Of a stretch of 64,000 bases of DNA, positions 50,674 through 60,618 are shown one piece after another; the first letter of the stretch is position 1, and the number at the start of each line of letters is the position of its first letter. Both the position numbers and the translations under genes were made by a program. Below the pieces are notes generated by a model. That model saw only the letters and a list, made by a program, of their open reading frames with translations, ran no database searches and was not told the DNA's origin. The stretch is from JAGIBJ01 sp032119595 (GTDB lineage Bacteria > Actinomycetota > Thermoleophilia > Solirubrobacterales > Solirubrobacteraceae): assembly GCA_032119595.1 (NCBI GenBank), contig JAUMBQ010000006.1:1364001-1428000 (forward strand), read 5' to 3'.

Positions 50674-50718
50674 GCTTGCTCCCAAAACGGCCCGAAATGG
50701 GCGTGTTTGGGAGCAAGC
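50674..50718 (+). terminator. Long hairpin after the ferritin gene
   Basis: GCTTGCTCCCAAA (50674-50686) pairs with TTTGGGAGCAAGC (50706-50718), 13 bp perfect. A second short stem (GCCC/GGGC) lies inside the loop. It starts 14 bp after the ferritin stop. No T-tract follows, so another role is possible. Confidence 0.55.
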
Positions 50719-50750
50719 CCCTGCTCAGTCTGGTGGGCGGTCACCGGTGC

Positions 50751-50819
50751 TGCGCTACCAAAATGCCGCTTCCTGCGCTACCGAATTGCGGCTTGCTGCA
50801 CTACCAAAATGACGCTCTA
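50751..50819. repeat. 23-bp tandem repeat (3 copies)
   Basis: Three units of 23 bp: TGC[G/A]CTACC[A/G]AA[A/T]TG, then [C/A][C/G] and CGCT or GGCT ends. The repeat sits between ferritin and the M50-type protease gene (convergent) and is AT-richer than its surroundings. Confidence 0.8.
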
Positions 50820-50865
50820 GACGAGACCGTTTTGCGCTCCCGGACAGCCCGGGCGGCGCCACACC

Positions 50866-51606
50866 TCAGGCGATGCCGGGCACGAGCTGGCTGGCGCCGA
50901 GGACGGCCGCACCGAGCGTGACGACGAGGAAGAACCCGACCCACACCAGCCCGGGGAGATGCGTGAGGTGGGCGAGGATGTCGGCGTCGGACTTCGCAGC
51001 GCGGCCACGGCGGCGCTGGGCCTGAAGCTCGAGGACCGGCCGTGGCGCCGCAAAGAGCAGGAACCAGCAGCCGGTGTAGGCGACGAGCGACTGCAGCTGC
51101 GCGGCGCCCCACCAGGACACGGCAAACACGCCGAGTCCGGCCACCAGCACGGCAGCGAGGCCGTAGATGTTGCGGATCCAGAGGGTCAGCAGGCCGAGCA
51201 GCGCGACGGCGAGCCAGAGCACCGCGAGGGCATGCCCGCGACCGAGCAGGAAGGCCGCGAGGAGACCCAGGAGAGCCGGGCCGACGTAGCCCGCTGCGGC
51301 GGTCACGATCATGCCGGGCCCGCGAGGCTTCCCACGGGAGACGGCCAGGCCAGACGTATCGGAGTGCACGCGAATGCCGGTCAGCGTCCGACCGCTGAGC
51401 AGCGCCGCGACGCCATGGGCCCCCTCGTGGGCGATGGTCACGACGTTCCGCGCGATCCGCCAGGCGCGCGGCACGAGCACGAGGGCGAGCGCGAGGAGGG
51501 CGGTCGCGATGATCGCGGCGTCGGCCGGTGCGGCCTGCGTGCCGGTGACGTCATTCCAGATGTCGCCGGCGACCGAGCCAGCACTGGCGAGTGGGGCGAG
51601 TGGCAC
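50866..51606 (-). CDS. M50B-type membrane metallopeptidase
   Basis: The protein has 246 aa from GTG 51606 (MPLAPLASAGSVAG). About six helices. Zinc motif HEGAH in NVVTIAHEGAHGVAALLSGRTLTGIRVHSDTSG (residues about 60-90), and the second conserved region GYVGPALLGLLAAF. This is the Peptidase_M50B family, site-2-protease relatives; substrate unknown. An Arg/Lys-rich loop near 205 is cytosolic. It follows a secreted-protein gene by 80 bp on the same strand. Confidence 0.88.
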   Translation of the reverse strand: MPLAPLASAGSVAGDIWNDVTGTQAAPADAAIIATALLALALVLVPRAWRIARNVVTIAHEGAHGVAALLSGRTLTGIRVHSDTSGLAVSRGKPRGPGMIVTAAAGYVGPALLGLLAAFLLGRGHALAVLWLAVALLGLLTLWIRNIYGLAAVLVAGLGVFAVSWWGAAQLQSLVAYTGCWFLLFAAPRPVLELQAQRRRGRAAKSDADILAHLTHLPGLVWVGFFLVVTLGAAVLGASQLVPGIA

Positions 51607-51686
51607 CCCACGGACCGTAACGACCGGTCGCCCCGGTGGTGCCGGGGCGACGGGCCAGCTGGTGACGGACGGTGGGGAGGCTGGTC

Positions 51687-52328
51687 CTAGCCTCGGCGGT
51701 ACGGGTCGATCATCACGTTGTCGACGTTGACCGAGCCCGCGAGCGAGCTGCTGATGGCCTTGAACGTGATCGTCGCCGTGGTGCCCGTCCCGAGGAACAG
51801 CGCCGGGATCTGCGTGGCGAGCGGCTGGGATGCCGAAACGGCCCACTGCCCGAACGTGAAGGTGTTGAGCTTTGCGGCAACGGTCAGGGTTGAACCGGTG
51901 GATGCCCGGAAGTTGATGTAGGTCGTGAGCAGCGTCGTTGCCGAGTTGCTCTTCACCGTGAACTTGAACTGGGGATGCGTGGGGTCGACGCAGAACGGCG
52001 GCGTGGTGACCTTGCTCACCGTGGAGAGTGAGGCGCCGCCAAGCTTCAGCGACTTGGTGCCGGCCTTGACACCGAGCGTGTCGTTGCCGGCGACAATCGT
52101 CGCGTTGGACATCGTCCAGCCGGTCGAGCCGGTCTCGAAGTCGCCACCGGGCGCGAGCCAGTACGAGGCGAAGTCGCCCCATTTTGCAAACGGCGAGCTG
52201 ACCGCCTGGCCTGCGCAGGTGAGGTTCTGCGAGAGGGTCGAGGCGGAGGCAGCAGCCGGGGCGAACGCGACCGCGGCGCACGCGGTGGCAGCGGCGAGCA
52301 GCGTTCGGTGGGACTTGCGCAGTGGCAT
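51687..52328 (-). CDS. Secreted beta-sandwich (CBM-like) protein
   Basis: The protein has 213 aa. Signal peptide at 8-30 (TLLAAATACAAVAFAPAAASA). Mature chain: two Cys (NLTCAGQ and PPFCVDP), and a jelly-roll pattern (FETGSTGWTMSNATIV, KSLKLGG, ITFKAISSSLAGSVNVDNVMIDPYRRG). The ending VNVDNVMIDPY is typical of carbohydrate-binding-like domains in secreted proteins. No enzyme motif. It may bind surface glycan. Confidence 0.85.
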   Translation of the reverse strand: MPLRKSHRTLLAAATACAAVAFAPAAASASTLSQNLTCAGQAVSSPFAKWGDFASYWLAPGGDFETGSTGWTMSNATIVAGNDTLGVKAGTKSLKLGGASLSTVSKVTTPPFCVDPTHPQFKFTVKSNSATTLLTTYINFRASTGSTLTVAAKLNTFTFGQWAVSASQPLATQIPALFLGTGTTATITFKAISSSLAGSVNVDNVMIDPYRRG

Positions 52329-52566
52329 AGAGGGGATCGCTTCCGTGCGATGAGGGGAGTGAGCGGGGGCTCGTATCCGGATCTTCGGGCAGGCGACGCA
52401 CCGGAAACGAGAAGTTGGAGCGAACGTCTATGCAGAAAGTCTCCGTGCATACCTGACGCAAACGTCTCGGAGGCACGTCTGAACGTCGGTCGGGTTGCAC
52501 CTACGCCGGGCGCCGCCATGCCTGGATCGGCCATTGCGCCCCGCGCGATCGGTAGCGTCCACGGGC

Positions 52567-53421
52567 ATGAGCCAACCCCCGGCGGACCAGCAGCGATTCC
52601 ATGGTGGCCCCGGTTCCGGGCCTGCGATCGCGGCTCCGAGTCACCCGGCGCATCCGGCCACGACTCGCACGCCGGCCGAAGAGGCGCGCACGCTGGTCGA
52701 CTCGGCGAGGGCTGGCTGCCTCGCGTCGCTCTCCGACGACGGCATGCCGTGGGCATCGGTGATCACCTACGGCGCCACGCAGGCTGGTGAGCCGGTGCTC
52801 GTGCTCTCCACCATGGCCGAACACGGCCGCAATCTCGCCCGGGAGCCGCGGTGCAGCATCGTGATTGCCGAGCCCGTCGAGGACCAGGCCGACCCGCTGG
52901 ACCGCGCCCGCGTCACGCTCGCCGGGCGTGCCATCGTGCCCGAGGGCGACGCCGCCGAGGCCGCGATCGAGGCCCACGCCAAGAACTTCCCGCATGCGCG
53001 TTCGTACTCCCAGTACGGCGATTTCACGATCTATGTGCTCGAGGTCGAGCGCGTGCGCTGGGTCGGTGGGTTCGCGCGCATGGCCACCGTTGAGGCGGCG
53101 GCCTACGCGGTCGCCGAGCCCGACCCGACCTGGTCTGGTGCCGCGGCCGCGCGCGCTCACCTCAACGAAGACCATCGCGAGGCGCTCCTGCTCTGGGCCC
53201 GCACGCTCGGCGGCTACGACGATGCCGCCATCGCCACCTGCGAGGCGATCGATCGCTACGGCGTCGAGCTTCGCGTCGTGACTCCGCGCGGCGACGCCCC
53301 CGTGCGGGTCGGGTTCGCCGAGCCGGCCCGCACCGCGGACGATCTGCGCGGCGCGACCGTGGATCTCGTCGCCCGCGCCCGCGCCTGGGGCGCGCAGAGC
53401 GGGCACTCCCACCACCCGTAA
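52567..53421 (+). CDS. HugZ-like / pyridoxamine-phosphate-oxidase-fold protein with DUF2470
   Basis: The protein has 284 aa from ATG 52567. After a 40-residue polar tail, a split-barrel FMN/haem-binding domain: ARTLVDSARAGCLASLSDDG, GEPVLVLSTMAEHGRNLAREPRCSIVI, ARVTLAGRAIV and QYGDFTIYVLEVERVRWVGGF. From residue 190, DUF2470: AAARAHLNEDHREALLLWAR with the conserved His. This two-domain plan is that of HugZ-type haem-degrading proteins. Location within 4 kb of the haem and ferritin genes supports a haem role. Confidence 0.88.
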   Translation: MSQPPADQQRFHGGPGSGPAIAAPSHPAHPATTRTPAEEARTLVDSARAGCLASLSDDGMPWASVITYGATQAGEPVLVLSTMAEHGRNLAREPRCSIVIAEPVEDQADPLDRARVTLAGRAIVPEGDAAEAAIEAHAKNFPHARSYSQYGDFTIYVLEVERVRWVGGFARMATVEAAAYAVAEPDPTWSGAAAARAHLNEDHREALLLWARTLGGYDDAAIATCEAIDRYGVELRVVTPRGDAPVRVGFAEPARTADDLRGATVDLVARARAWGAQSGHSHHP

Positions 53422-53455
53422 GCGATGCCGGCGCGAGGCTCGTCGCTGAACGACT

Positions 53456-53479
53456 CGGGGCCCCCTTCCGGAGGCCCCG
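53456..53479. terminator. Hairpin between convergent genes
   Basis: CGGGGCC, ten-base loop, GGCCCCG. It lies 35 bp after the HugZ-like stop and 50 bp from the end of the second MFS gene. Probably terminates in both directions. Confidence 0.5.
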
Positions 53480-53528
53480 TACGGTGTCGCTTCAAAGCGA
53501 TGCGCCGACCCGGCTCACCGCTCCAGGG

Positions 53529-54992
53529 TTAGTGCGCGAACGCAGGCTCGGCGCCCGGCTCCAGCTCGATCTTGCCGCCCGGCAGGAGGGTGCCGCAGAC
53601 GACGGCGCCGACGAAGAAGATCGCGGCCGCCCACGTGAACGCGGTCGTGTAGCCGTGGATCGCGGCGGCAGCCATCACGTCGGGGCCGCCGGCGCGCCCG
53701 TCGGCGTAACTGGTCACGGCCGAGGCGGCCAGCGTGCTGAGCAGCGCCGTGCCGATCGACCCACCGACCTGCTGGCTCGTATTCACGGTCGCCGAGGCAA
53801 CGCCGGCATCGCTATTCGCGACGCCGAACGTGGCCGTCTGCATCGCCGGAGCCATGATCAGGCCCATGCCGACGCCCATGCCGATCAGGGCTGGGAGCAC
53901 GTCGGCGGCGTACGTCGAGTCGACGCTGATGCCGGTGAGGTAGACCATGCTCGCCGCGCCGAGCAGCATGCCGAGCGTCACGAGCGGACGCGGGCCGGTC
54001 TTGGGAAGGAGCCGCGTGGTCGACACGGCCGCCGAGACGATGATGCCGAGGATCATCGGCAGGAACGCGAACCCGGTCGTGATCGGGCTCATCCCGAGCG
54101 ACTGCTGCAGGTAGTACGTGAGGAACAGGAACACCGCGAACATCCCGGCGCCGCTCAGGCCGACGGCGATGAAGGAGCCGCCGCGGGCCCGGTCGAGCAC
54201 GATCGACAGCGGCAGGAGCGGATGCTTCGTGGTGCGCTGCAGCACGATGAACGCCGCGAGCATCACCGCCGACGTGGCGAGCGACGCGATCGTGCTGAGG
54301 TCGCCCCAGCCCTCGGTCTCCGCGCGGGAGAAGCCGAAGACCAGCAGGAACAGGCCGATCGACGCGGCAATCGTGCCGGGGATGTCGATGGTGGCGTCGC
54401 TCGTGCGGCCGGAGTGGTGGAGCAGGCGGCCAGCGGCGATCGCAGCCGGGACCGCGAAGAGCAGGTTCACGTACAGCGACCAGCGCCAGGAGAGGTACTC
54501 GGTGAGCACGCCGCCGAGCAGCAGGCCGAGCCCACCGCCACCACCGGCGATCGCGCCGAAGATGCCGAAGGCCTTGGCCTTCTCACCGGGCTCTGTGAAG
54601 GTCGTCGTGAGGAGCGACAGTGCGGCTGGGGCGAGCAGCGCGCCGAACGCTCCCTGGAGGGCGCGGGCGGCGACGAGCATCCCGAAGCTCTGGGCGGCGC
54701 CGCCGATCGCCGACGCGACCGAGAAGCCGAGCAGGCCGACGATGAAGACGCGCTTACGTCCGAAGAGGTCGCCGATGCGCCCGCCGAGCAGAAGCAGGCT
54801 GCCGAACGCCAGGGCGTACGACGTGACGATCCACTGACGGTTCTCGTTGGAGAAGTCGAGCGCCTGCTGGGCGCTCGGGAGGGCGATGTTCACGATGGTC
54901 GCGTCGAGCACGACCATCAGCTGGGCGAGCCCGATCACGCCGAGGATTGCCCAGCGGCGCGCGTGATGCGGGTTGGCGTGGTCTTGGGTCAT
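53529..54992 (-). CDS. DHA2-type MFS multidrug transporter
   Basis: The protein has 487 aa and about 14 helices. The start MTQDHANPHHARRWAILG leads into LDATIVNIALPSAQQALDF (helix 1 motif) and GGRIGDLFGRKRVF (motif A). Motif C-like GGGGGLGLLLGGVLTEYLSWRW follows in helix 5. It is closely similar in plan to the pump at the left end. Divergent from a TetR gene with operator-like repeats between, so drug-induced control is likely. Confidence 0.94.
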   Translation of the reverse strand: MTQDHANPHHARRWAILGVIGLAQLMVVLDATIVNIALPSAQQALDFSNENRQWIVTSYALAFGSLLLLGGRIGDLFGRKRVFIVGLLGFSVASAIGGAAQSFGMLVAARALQGAFGALLAPAALSLLTTTFTEPGEKAKAFGIFGAIAGGGGGLGLLLGGVLTEYLSWRWSLYVNLLFAVPAAIAAGRLLHHSGRTSDATIDIPGTIAASIGLFLLVFGFSRAETEGWGDLSTIASLATSAVMLAAFIVLQRTTKHPLLPLSIVLDRARGGSFIAVGLSGAGMFAVFLFLTYYLQQSLGMSPITTGFAFLPMILGIIVSAAVSTTRLLPKTGPRPLVTLGMLLGAASMVYLTGISVDSTYAADVLPALIGMGVGMGLIMAPAMQTATFGVANSDAGVASATVNTSQQVGGSIGTALLSTLAASAVTSYADGRAGGPDVMAAAAIHGYTTAFTWAAAIFFVGAVVCGTLLPGGKIELEPGAEPAFAH

Positions 54993-55021
54993 GGTGTGGT
55001 CCTGGAAAACGGAGGTTGGGT

Positions 55022-55100
55022 CTCAAAGTGGAGAGAAGACCTCAAAGTGGAGGCTGCTTCTCAACTTGCGGGTCAAGCTAGCACAGAACTGGAGTCCAGT
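55022..55100. promoter_or_regulatory. Direct repeats and dyad between MFS and TetR genes
   Basis: CTCAAAGTGGAG occurs twice (55022-55033 and 55041-55052), 19 bp apart, on the MFS side. ACTGGA-G-TCCAGT (55088-55100) is a perfect dyad 29 bp before the TetR ATG, with a further ACTGGAC half-site at about 55120. These are good candidates for TetR binding. Confidence 0.5.
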
Positions 55101-55128
55101 CCTCCGTTTCGTGCGTTACACTGGACAC

Positions 55129-55809
55129 ATGCCCTTGGAAACCGCGGAAGATCAGGCAAATACTCCTGTCGAGAAGCCGCTCCGCCGCGATGCAGAGCGC
55201 AATCGGCAGCTGATCCTCGCGGCCGGCCGCGAGCTCTTCGCCGAGCGCGGGCTGAGCGTCACGCTCGACGACATCGCCGACCGGGCGGGCGTCGGCGTCG
55301 GCACCGTCTACCGCCGGTTCCCCGATCGCGACTCCCTCGTCGACGCGCTCTTCACCGAGCGCATCGCGGAGCTCGTCGCCAGCGCCCAGGCCGCGCTCGC
55401 GCTCGACGACCCGTGGCAGAGCCTCGTCCAGTTCATGCGCAGCCACATGCGCGCCCAGCAAGAGGATCGCGCGATCGCGTCCGTGGTGCTGACCAACTCC
55501 CACGGGCACGAGGCCGTCCTCCGGGCCAAGGCCCGCCTCCAGCCGATCGTGGCGCAGATCGTCGAGCGCGCCCAAGCCGCCGGGGTCGTCCGGCCCGACC
55601 TCGCCATCTCCGACGTGCCCATGACCATGCTCATGCTCGGCTCCGTCCTCGACGCCACCCGCGACCTGCAGCCAGACGTCTGGGAGCGCTACTTCACCAT
55701 CGCGCTCGACGGCATGCGCCCCACCGCCACCACACCGCTGCCCTGCGCCGCCCTCGACACCGACCAAATCCCCGAGGCCATGCGCTGCGGCCTCGCCAAC
55801 CGTAGGTGA
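55129..55809 (+). CDS. TetR-family transcriptional regulator
   Basis: The protein has 226 aa from ATG 55129. The HTH spans residues 20-70: NRQLILAAGRELFAERGLSV, TLDDIADRAGVGVGTVYRRFPDRDSLVDALF. The C-terminal ligand domain (75-200) is all helical, with SHMRAQQEDRAIASVVLTNSHG, a pattern common in drug-responsive SbtR-type TetRs. It is divergent from the DHA2 pump and probably represses it and itself. Confidence 0.93.
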   Translation: MPLETAEDQANTPVEKPLRRDAERNRQLILAAGRELFAERGLSVTLDDIADRAGVGVGTVYRRFPDRDSLVDALFTERIAELVASAQAALALDDPWQSLVQFMRSHMRAQQEDRAIASVVLTNSHGHEAVLRAKARLQPIVAQIVERAQAAGVVRPDLAISDVPMTMLMLGSVLDATRDLQPDVWERYFTIALDGMRPTATTPLPCAALDTDQIPEAMRCGLANRR

Positions 55810-55924
55810 GCGGCCCTCGCGGCGATCTTCGCCACGTGCGCAGACGAGCCGTACGGAGTACTTGCTCGTCCGCGCACGCGCCGAATCTCATCCACGATGG
55901 CTCGCTCACGAGCGGGGACGCCGC

Positions 55925-56881
55925 ATGAGCCCGACTCCTCGCGAACTCACGCGGTACATCGCGAGCCTCGGGCGGTTCGTCGCGGGGCGCGAGGCCCGGG
56001 AGCGGGAGGACCGGGTGGTCGTCCGCGAACTCGAAGCCGTGTCGCTCGGGCTGCCGGTGGGGCTCGAGATCGAATGGCTCGGCACGGCCGGGTATCGCCT
56101 CACCTACGAAGGCCAGACGATCTACCTCGATCCGTATCTCTCACGGGTACCGCTCGGGCAGGTCGTGTCGCGGCGGGCGTCGCCAGCGCTGGGCGACGCT
56201 GCGCTCTACGAGCGGATCTTGGATCCGCGAGCGGGCACGGTCGTCGGCGTGCTGGCCGGCCACACGCACTTCGACCACGCGATCGACATCCCCGGAATCG
56301 CGGCCCGCTACGGCGCTCCGGCCTACGGATCGCGGTCGCTCCGGCACCTGATGGGCCTGCACGGGCTGGCCGACTCCGCGGTAGAGGTCGAGCCGAATCG
56401 GCCGTACGAGATCGGCCCGTTCACGGTGCGGTTCATCCCAAGCCTGCACTCCAAACTGATCCTCGGATTCGCAGTGCCGTCGGCCGGCGAACTCACGTGC
56501 GACCACCTGGATGGCCTCACCCCGTCAGCCTTCAAATGCGGCGACGTCTTCGGGCTCCACATCGAGGTCGCCGGCTGCACGATCTACCACCAAGGCAGCG
56601 CCAACTTGATCGACGATCAGGTGCCGCGCGGCGGGGTGGACGTCTTCCTTGCGGGCCTCGCGGGCCGCACCTTCACCCGCGACTACTGGGCGCGGATGCT
56701 CCCCAAGCTCGAACCGCGCGTCGTGGTCGCCAGCCACTTCGACGACTTCTTCCGGCCCGTCGAGGGCGACCAAGGCATGTCGCTGAACGTGGGCGTGGCG
56801 CGCGTCCCGGACGAGATCGCAGCGGTCAGCGGCGACTTCGCCGTAGCGGCGCTGCGGCCGCTGGAGCCGGTCCGCGGTTGA
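55925..56881 (+). CDS. Metallo-beta-lactamase-fold hydrolase (UlaG-like)
   Basis: The protein has 318 aa from ATG 55925 (MSPTPRELTRYIASL). Start of the MBL fold at EIEWLGTAGYRLTYEGQTIYLDPYLSR (about 45-70). Metal motif AGHTHFDHAIDIP (HxHxDH), later SLHSKLI, and a terminal ASHFDDFF. Relatives include UlaG lactonases and NAPE-phospholipase-like enzymes; substrate not predictable. Alone on the plus strand, ahead of a repeat and hairpin region. Confidence 0.9.
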   Translation: MSPTPRELTRYIASLGRFVAGREAREREDRVVVRELEAVSLGLPVGLEIEWLGTAGYRLTYEGQTIYLDPYLSRVPLGQVVSRRASPALGDAALYERILDPRAGTVVGVLAGHTHFDHAIDIPGIAARYGAPAYGSRSLRHLMGLHGLADSAVEVEPNRPYEIGPFTVRFIPSLHSKLILGFAVPSAGELTCDHLDGLTPSAFKCGDVFGLHIEVAGCTIYHQGSANLIDDQVPRGGVDVFLAGLAGRTFTRDYWARMLPKLEPRVVVASHFDDFFRPVEGDQGMSLNVGVARVPDEIAAVSGDFAVAALRPLEPVRG

Positions 56882-56887
56882 GCGGTT

Positions 56888-56955
56888 GAGCGGGTTGGCG
56901 GGCAGAGCGGGCTGGCGGGCTGAGCGGGTTGGCGGGCGGAGCGGGCTGGCGGGCT
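56888..56955. repeat. 17-bp tandem repeat (4 copies)
   Basis: GAGCGGG[T/C]TGGCGGGC[A/T/G] repeated four times without gaps, alternating T and C at position 8. It lies directly after the MBL gene and runs into the hairpin at 56959. Confidence 0.9.
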
Positions 56956-56958
56956 GAG

Positions 56959-57006
56959 CCGAACGTCGGAATATGCCCCCTAGTGAGGGCATATTCCGAC
57001 GTTCGG
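56959..57006. promoter_or_regulatory. 20-bp perfect inverted repeat before the mutase gene
   Basis: CCGAACGTCGGAATATGCCC, eight-base spacer, and its exact complement, ending 49 bp before the mutase start. The core AATATGCCC is AT-richer than the context. It could be a terminator of the MBL gene or a regulatory element for the mutase. Confidence 0.6.
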
Positions 57007-57055
57007 CCCTGGTGGTTGCCTCGCGCGCGATGCTGTGGGGCGTACGATTCGCGGC

Positions 57056-58678
<1,623 letters not shown>

Positions 58679-58688
58679 ACCGCGCATC

Positions 58689-58713
58689 GGGGGAGCCGGA
58701 CCGGGGCTCCCCC
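58689..58713 (+). terminator. Hairpin after the mutase gene
   Basis: GGGGGAGCC, seven-base loop, GGCTCCCCC, 11 bp after the stop codon. Strong stem, no T-tract. Confidence 0.6.
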
Positions 58714-58820
58714 GGCATCCCCCGTCCGTGGACGAGCGGGTGGTGTCCGCGTACGGTGGCCGGACCGATGGGGAACGACACCGTACACACCACCCGCACT
58801 GGACCTGAGGGCAAGCGCTA

Positions 58821-59177
58821 ATGGAGCCGCGTCCCAAGGGCAGTCCCGGCGCGATCATCGAGACCGCCGGCCACCTGAAGCAGGCGGCTGCCGCGCTGGA
58901 GACCAACGCGAGCGTCGCCCAGCTTGCGCTTCCGGGCGCAGCCTTTGCCGGACCGGCCCGTGCCGGCTTGGACTCCGGCATTGACGCCGTCGCCGCCTGC
59001 GCCCGAGTCGCTATCGCGACCCTTCGCGAAGAGGCCGCCCGCCTCGTGGACGAGGCCGGAGAGCTGAGGGCCGCGCAGAAGGCCTGGGATCGTCGGGCCA
59101 AAGAGGAGCGGGAAGAGCGCGAGCAGCGCGCCCGCGACCTCGCGGCATCCAAACTGCCTTCGCCGATCTGCCGATGA
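58821..59177 (+). CDS. Small helical protein, WXG100-like size, first gene of a cassette
   Basis: The protein has 118 aa (MEPRPKGSPGAIIETAGHLK). Almost entirely helical: residues 10-40, 45-75 and a long charged helix (AARLVDEAGELRAAQKAWDRRAKEEREEREQRARDLA). No signal peptide and no WxG turn, so WXG100 membership is not shown; size, position and helical hairpin shape are like ESX partners. Its stop overlaps the next gene (ATGA). Confidence 0.6.
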   Translation: MEPRPKGSPGAIIETAGHLKQAAAALETNASVAQLALPGAAFAGPARAGLDSGIDAVAACARVAIATLREEAARLVDEAGELRAAQKAWDRRAKEEREEREQRARDLAASKLPSPICR

Positions 59178-60145
59178 GTAGCAAGATCTCCGTCCGCCCG
59201 GACCTCCTCGACCTGGCGGCCATCCGCGCCGATGGCGTGAACCGCGGCTTCGACTCGGCCATCTCGACGATCAAGTCCACGCCCATGGCAGGGCTAGAGC
59301 CGTCGACTCGTGGCCGCACCGCAGCAGCCGTCGAGTACGCGGCAGCAATGGCGCGGGCTGGCGCCTCGGGAGCGGCGACGCAGAGCCGGGAATACCGGCG
59401 GCGCGTGGCGCTCGCGTACCGCGCGGATGCCGGCAGACTTGGCGCGATGCGCCCGATGAACTGGGCGGAGCACACCTTCAGCATCGCGACCTCGACGCCT
59501 GACCGGTGGACGATCGGCAGCTGGCTCGTTGAGTCGCTTCGGCTCCCTGAGAACACCATCAAGGCCCACCAGAAGTACGAGCTCAAGAAGCGCCAGGCCG
59601 CTGCGGCGAAGGGCCTTGAAAAGCGAGGCATGGTCGACCGCGTGCGAACCCAGCTGCGCGGCGCGAAGGCCGCCCCGGGGCGCGCGCCGGGCGGAAAGAA
59701 TGCGAAGGTCGATCCGCGCACGGGCGGGCTGCGGCGTCCACCGCTGCTGAAAGACAAGGTCCTGACCGGCGCCAAGAACGCCGCGCCGAAGGCAGCCAAG
59801 AAGGTCATTCCGGTCGCCAGCAACTACCTCACCTACCGCTCGGCGAAGGACCAAGGCCGGTCCGACGCTGACGCCGCGGGCAAGACGGCCGTGTCTGCAG
59901 CAGGTGGGGCGGCCGCCGGTGCAGCCTTTGGCGCGGGAGCCGGCTTGATCGGAGGCCCATTCGCTCCGGTGACGGTCCCTGTCAGCGCCCTGGTCTTCGG
60001 CATCGGCGGCAGCATCTTGGCCGGCGCCGGATACGACGTCGCCAATCCCGTCAAGCGGAAGCCGCCGAAGATGGGGACGATCAACTGGTGCGGACCCGCC
60101 CGTCCCGAGCGCAAGTCCGGTCGCGCCGTGGGGCCCCGATCGTGA
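59174..60145 (+). CDS. Large partner with glycine-zipper segment (possible secreted effector)
   Basis: The protein has 323 aa. N-terminal 1-130 is helical and Ala-rich (AAAVEYAAAMARAGASGAATQSREYRRR), followed by a basic, Pro/Lys-rich middle (150-215). A glycine-zipper membrane-like segment spans 232-290 (AAGGAAAGAAFGAGAGLIGGPFAPV, then VFGIGGSILAGAGYDVANP). Such zippers occur in polymorphic toxins and pore-forming proteins. The C-terminus (last 25 residues) is short and basic, so no separate toxin domain is visible. Confidence 0.55.
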   Translation: MSSKISVRPDLLDLAAIRADGVNRGFDSAISTIKSTPMAGLEPSTRGRTAAAVEYAAAMARAGASGAATQSREYRRRVALAYRADAGRLGAMRPMNWAEHTFSIATSTPDRWTIGSWLVESLRLPENTIKAHQKYELKKRQAAAAKGLEKRGMVDRVRTQLRGAKAAPGRAPGGKNAKVDPRTGGLRRPPLLKDKVLTGAKNAAPKAAKKVIPVASNYLTYRSAKDQGRSDADAAGKTAVSAAGGAAAGAAFGAGAGLIGGPFAPVTVPVSALVFGIGGSILAGAGYDVANPVKRKPPKMGTINWCGPARPERKSGRAVGPRS

Positions 60146-60618
60146 GTGCCGCCGAACGGATTTCCGACGTGGTTCCCGTCGGCTGGGAGATCGCCGCCGT
60201 GCCGTTCCCCGGGACGCTGTTTCAGGCTCTCGGCCCGGGTGGGGCAGGTGAGTTTCGATCGAGCCTTTCGCTCTGCCCAGGGGTCGCCGACGGGTCGTCC
60301 GAGGAGGACAGGTCCGAGGCGGAGACGCTCGAGGTCGCGCACGACCGCCAGCTCGAGTCAGCGTTCCTGCTGCTGACCGACGCCCTCCTCGTCGATCACC
60401 GCGCGGTGGTTGTAAGCGGCCAGGAGGCATTGGTGTCGACGATCGCCTTCCGCCAGGGGTGCTGGACGCTGACGTCGCTGCTGTGGACGATCGACGCGGG
60501 TGATGGCCCAGTGGTCGCCGTTGCGACGTGCGACGCCGATCGGTTCGATGCGGAGGCTCCGCTCTTCGAGAGCATGGTCGCCGCGGTGAAGTTCGACGCA
60601 GCCGGGAGCCTGACGTGA
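60142..60618 (+). CDS. Hypothetical protein, possible chaperone/immunity type
   Basis: The protein has 158 aa from GTG 60142 (GTGA overlap). A mixed alpha/beta fold of the PsbP/DUF1795-like kind: VPVGWEIAAVPFPGTLFQAL, RSSLSLCPGV, RQLESAFLLLTDALLVDHRAVVVSG, then a hydrophobic pair of strands (LTSLLWTIDAGDGPVVAVATCDADRF) and FESMVAAVKF near the end, a pattern typical of LpqN/DUF1795 proteins. Related proteins act as chaperones for secreted effectors; here that is inference. Confidence 0.6.
   Translation: MSAAERISDVVPVGWEIAAVPFPGTLFQALGPGGAGEFRSSLSLCPGVADGSSEEDRSEAETLEVAHDRQLESAFLLLTDALLVDHRAVVVSGQEALVSTIAFRQGCWTLTSLLWTIDAGDGPVVAVATCDADRFDAEAPLFESMVAAVKFDAAGSLT

Noticed and set aside
50751..50819. 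Possible CRISPR array
   Set aside because: The 23-bp units are contiguous with no spacers and no cas genes are nearby.
53484..55805. 773-codon open frame antisense to the MFS gene and shifted within TetR
   Set aside because: Charged low-complexity translation; both real genes have family motifs in other frames.
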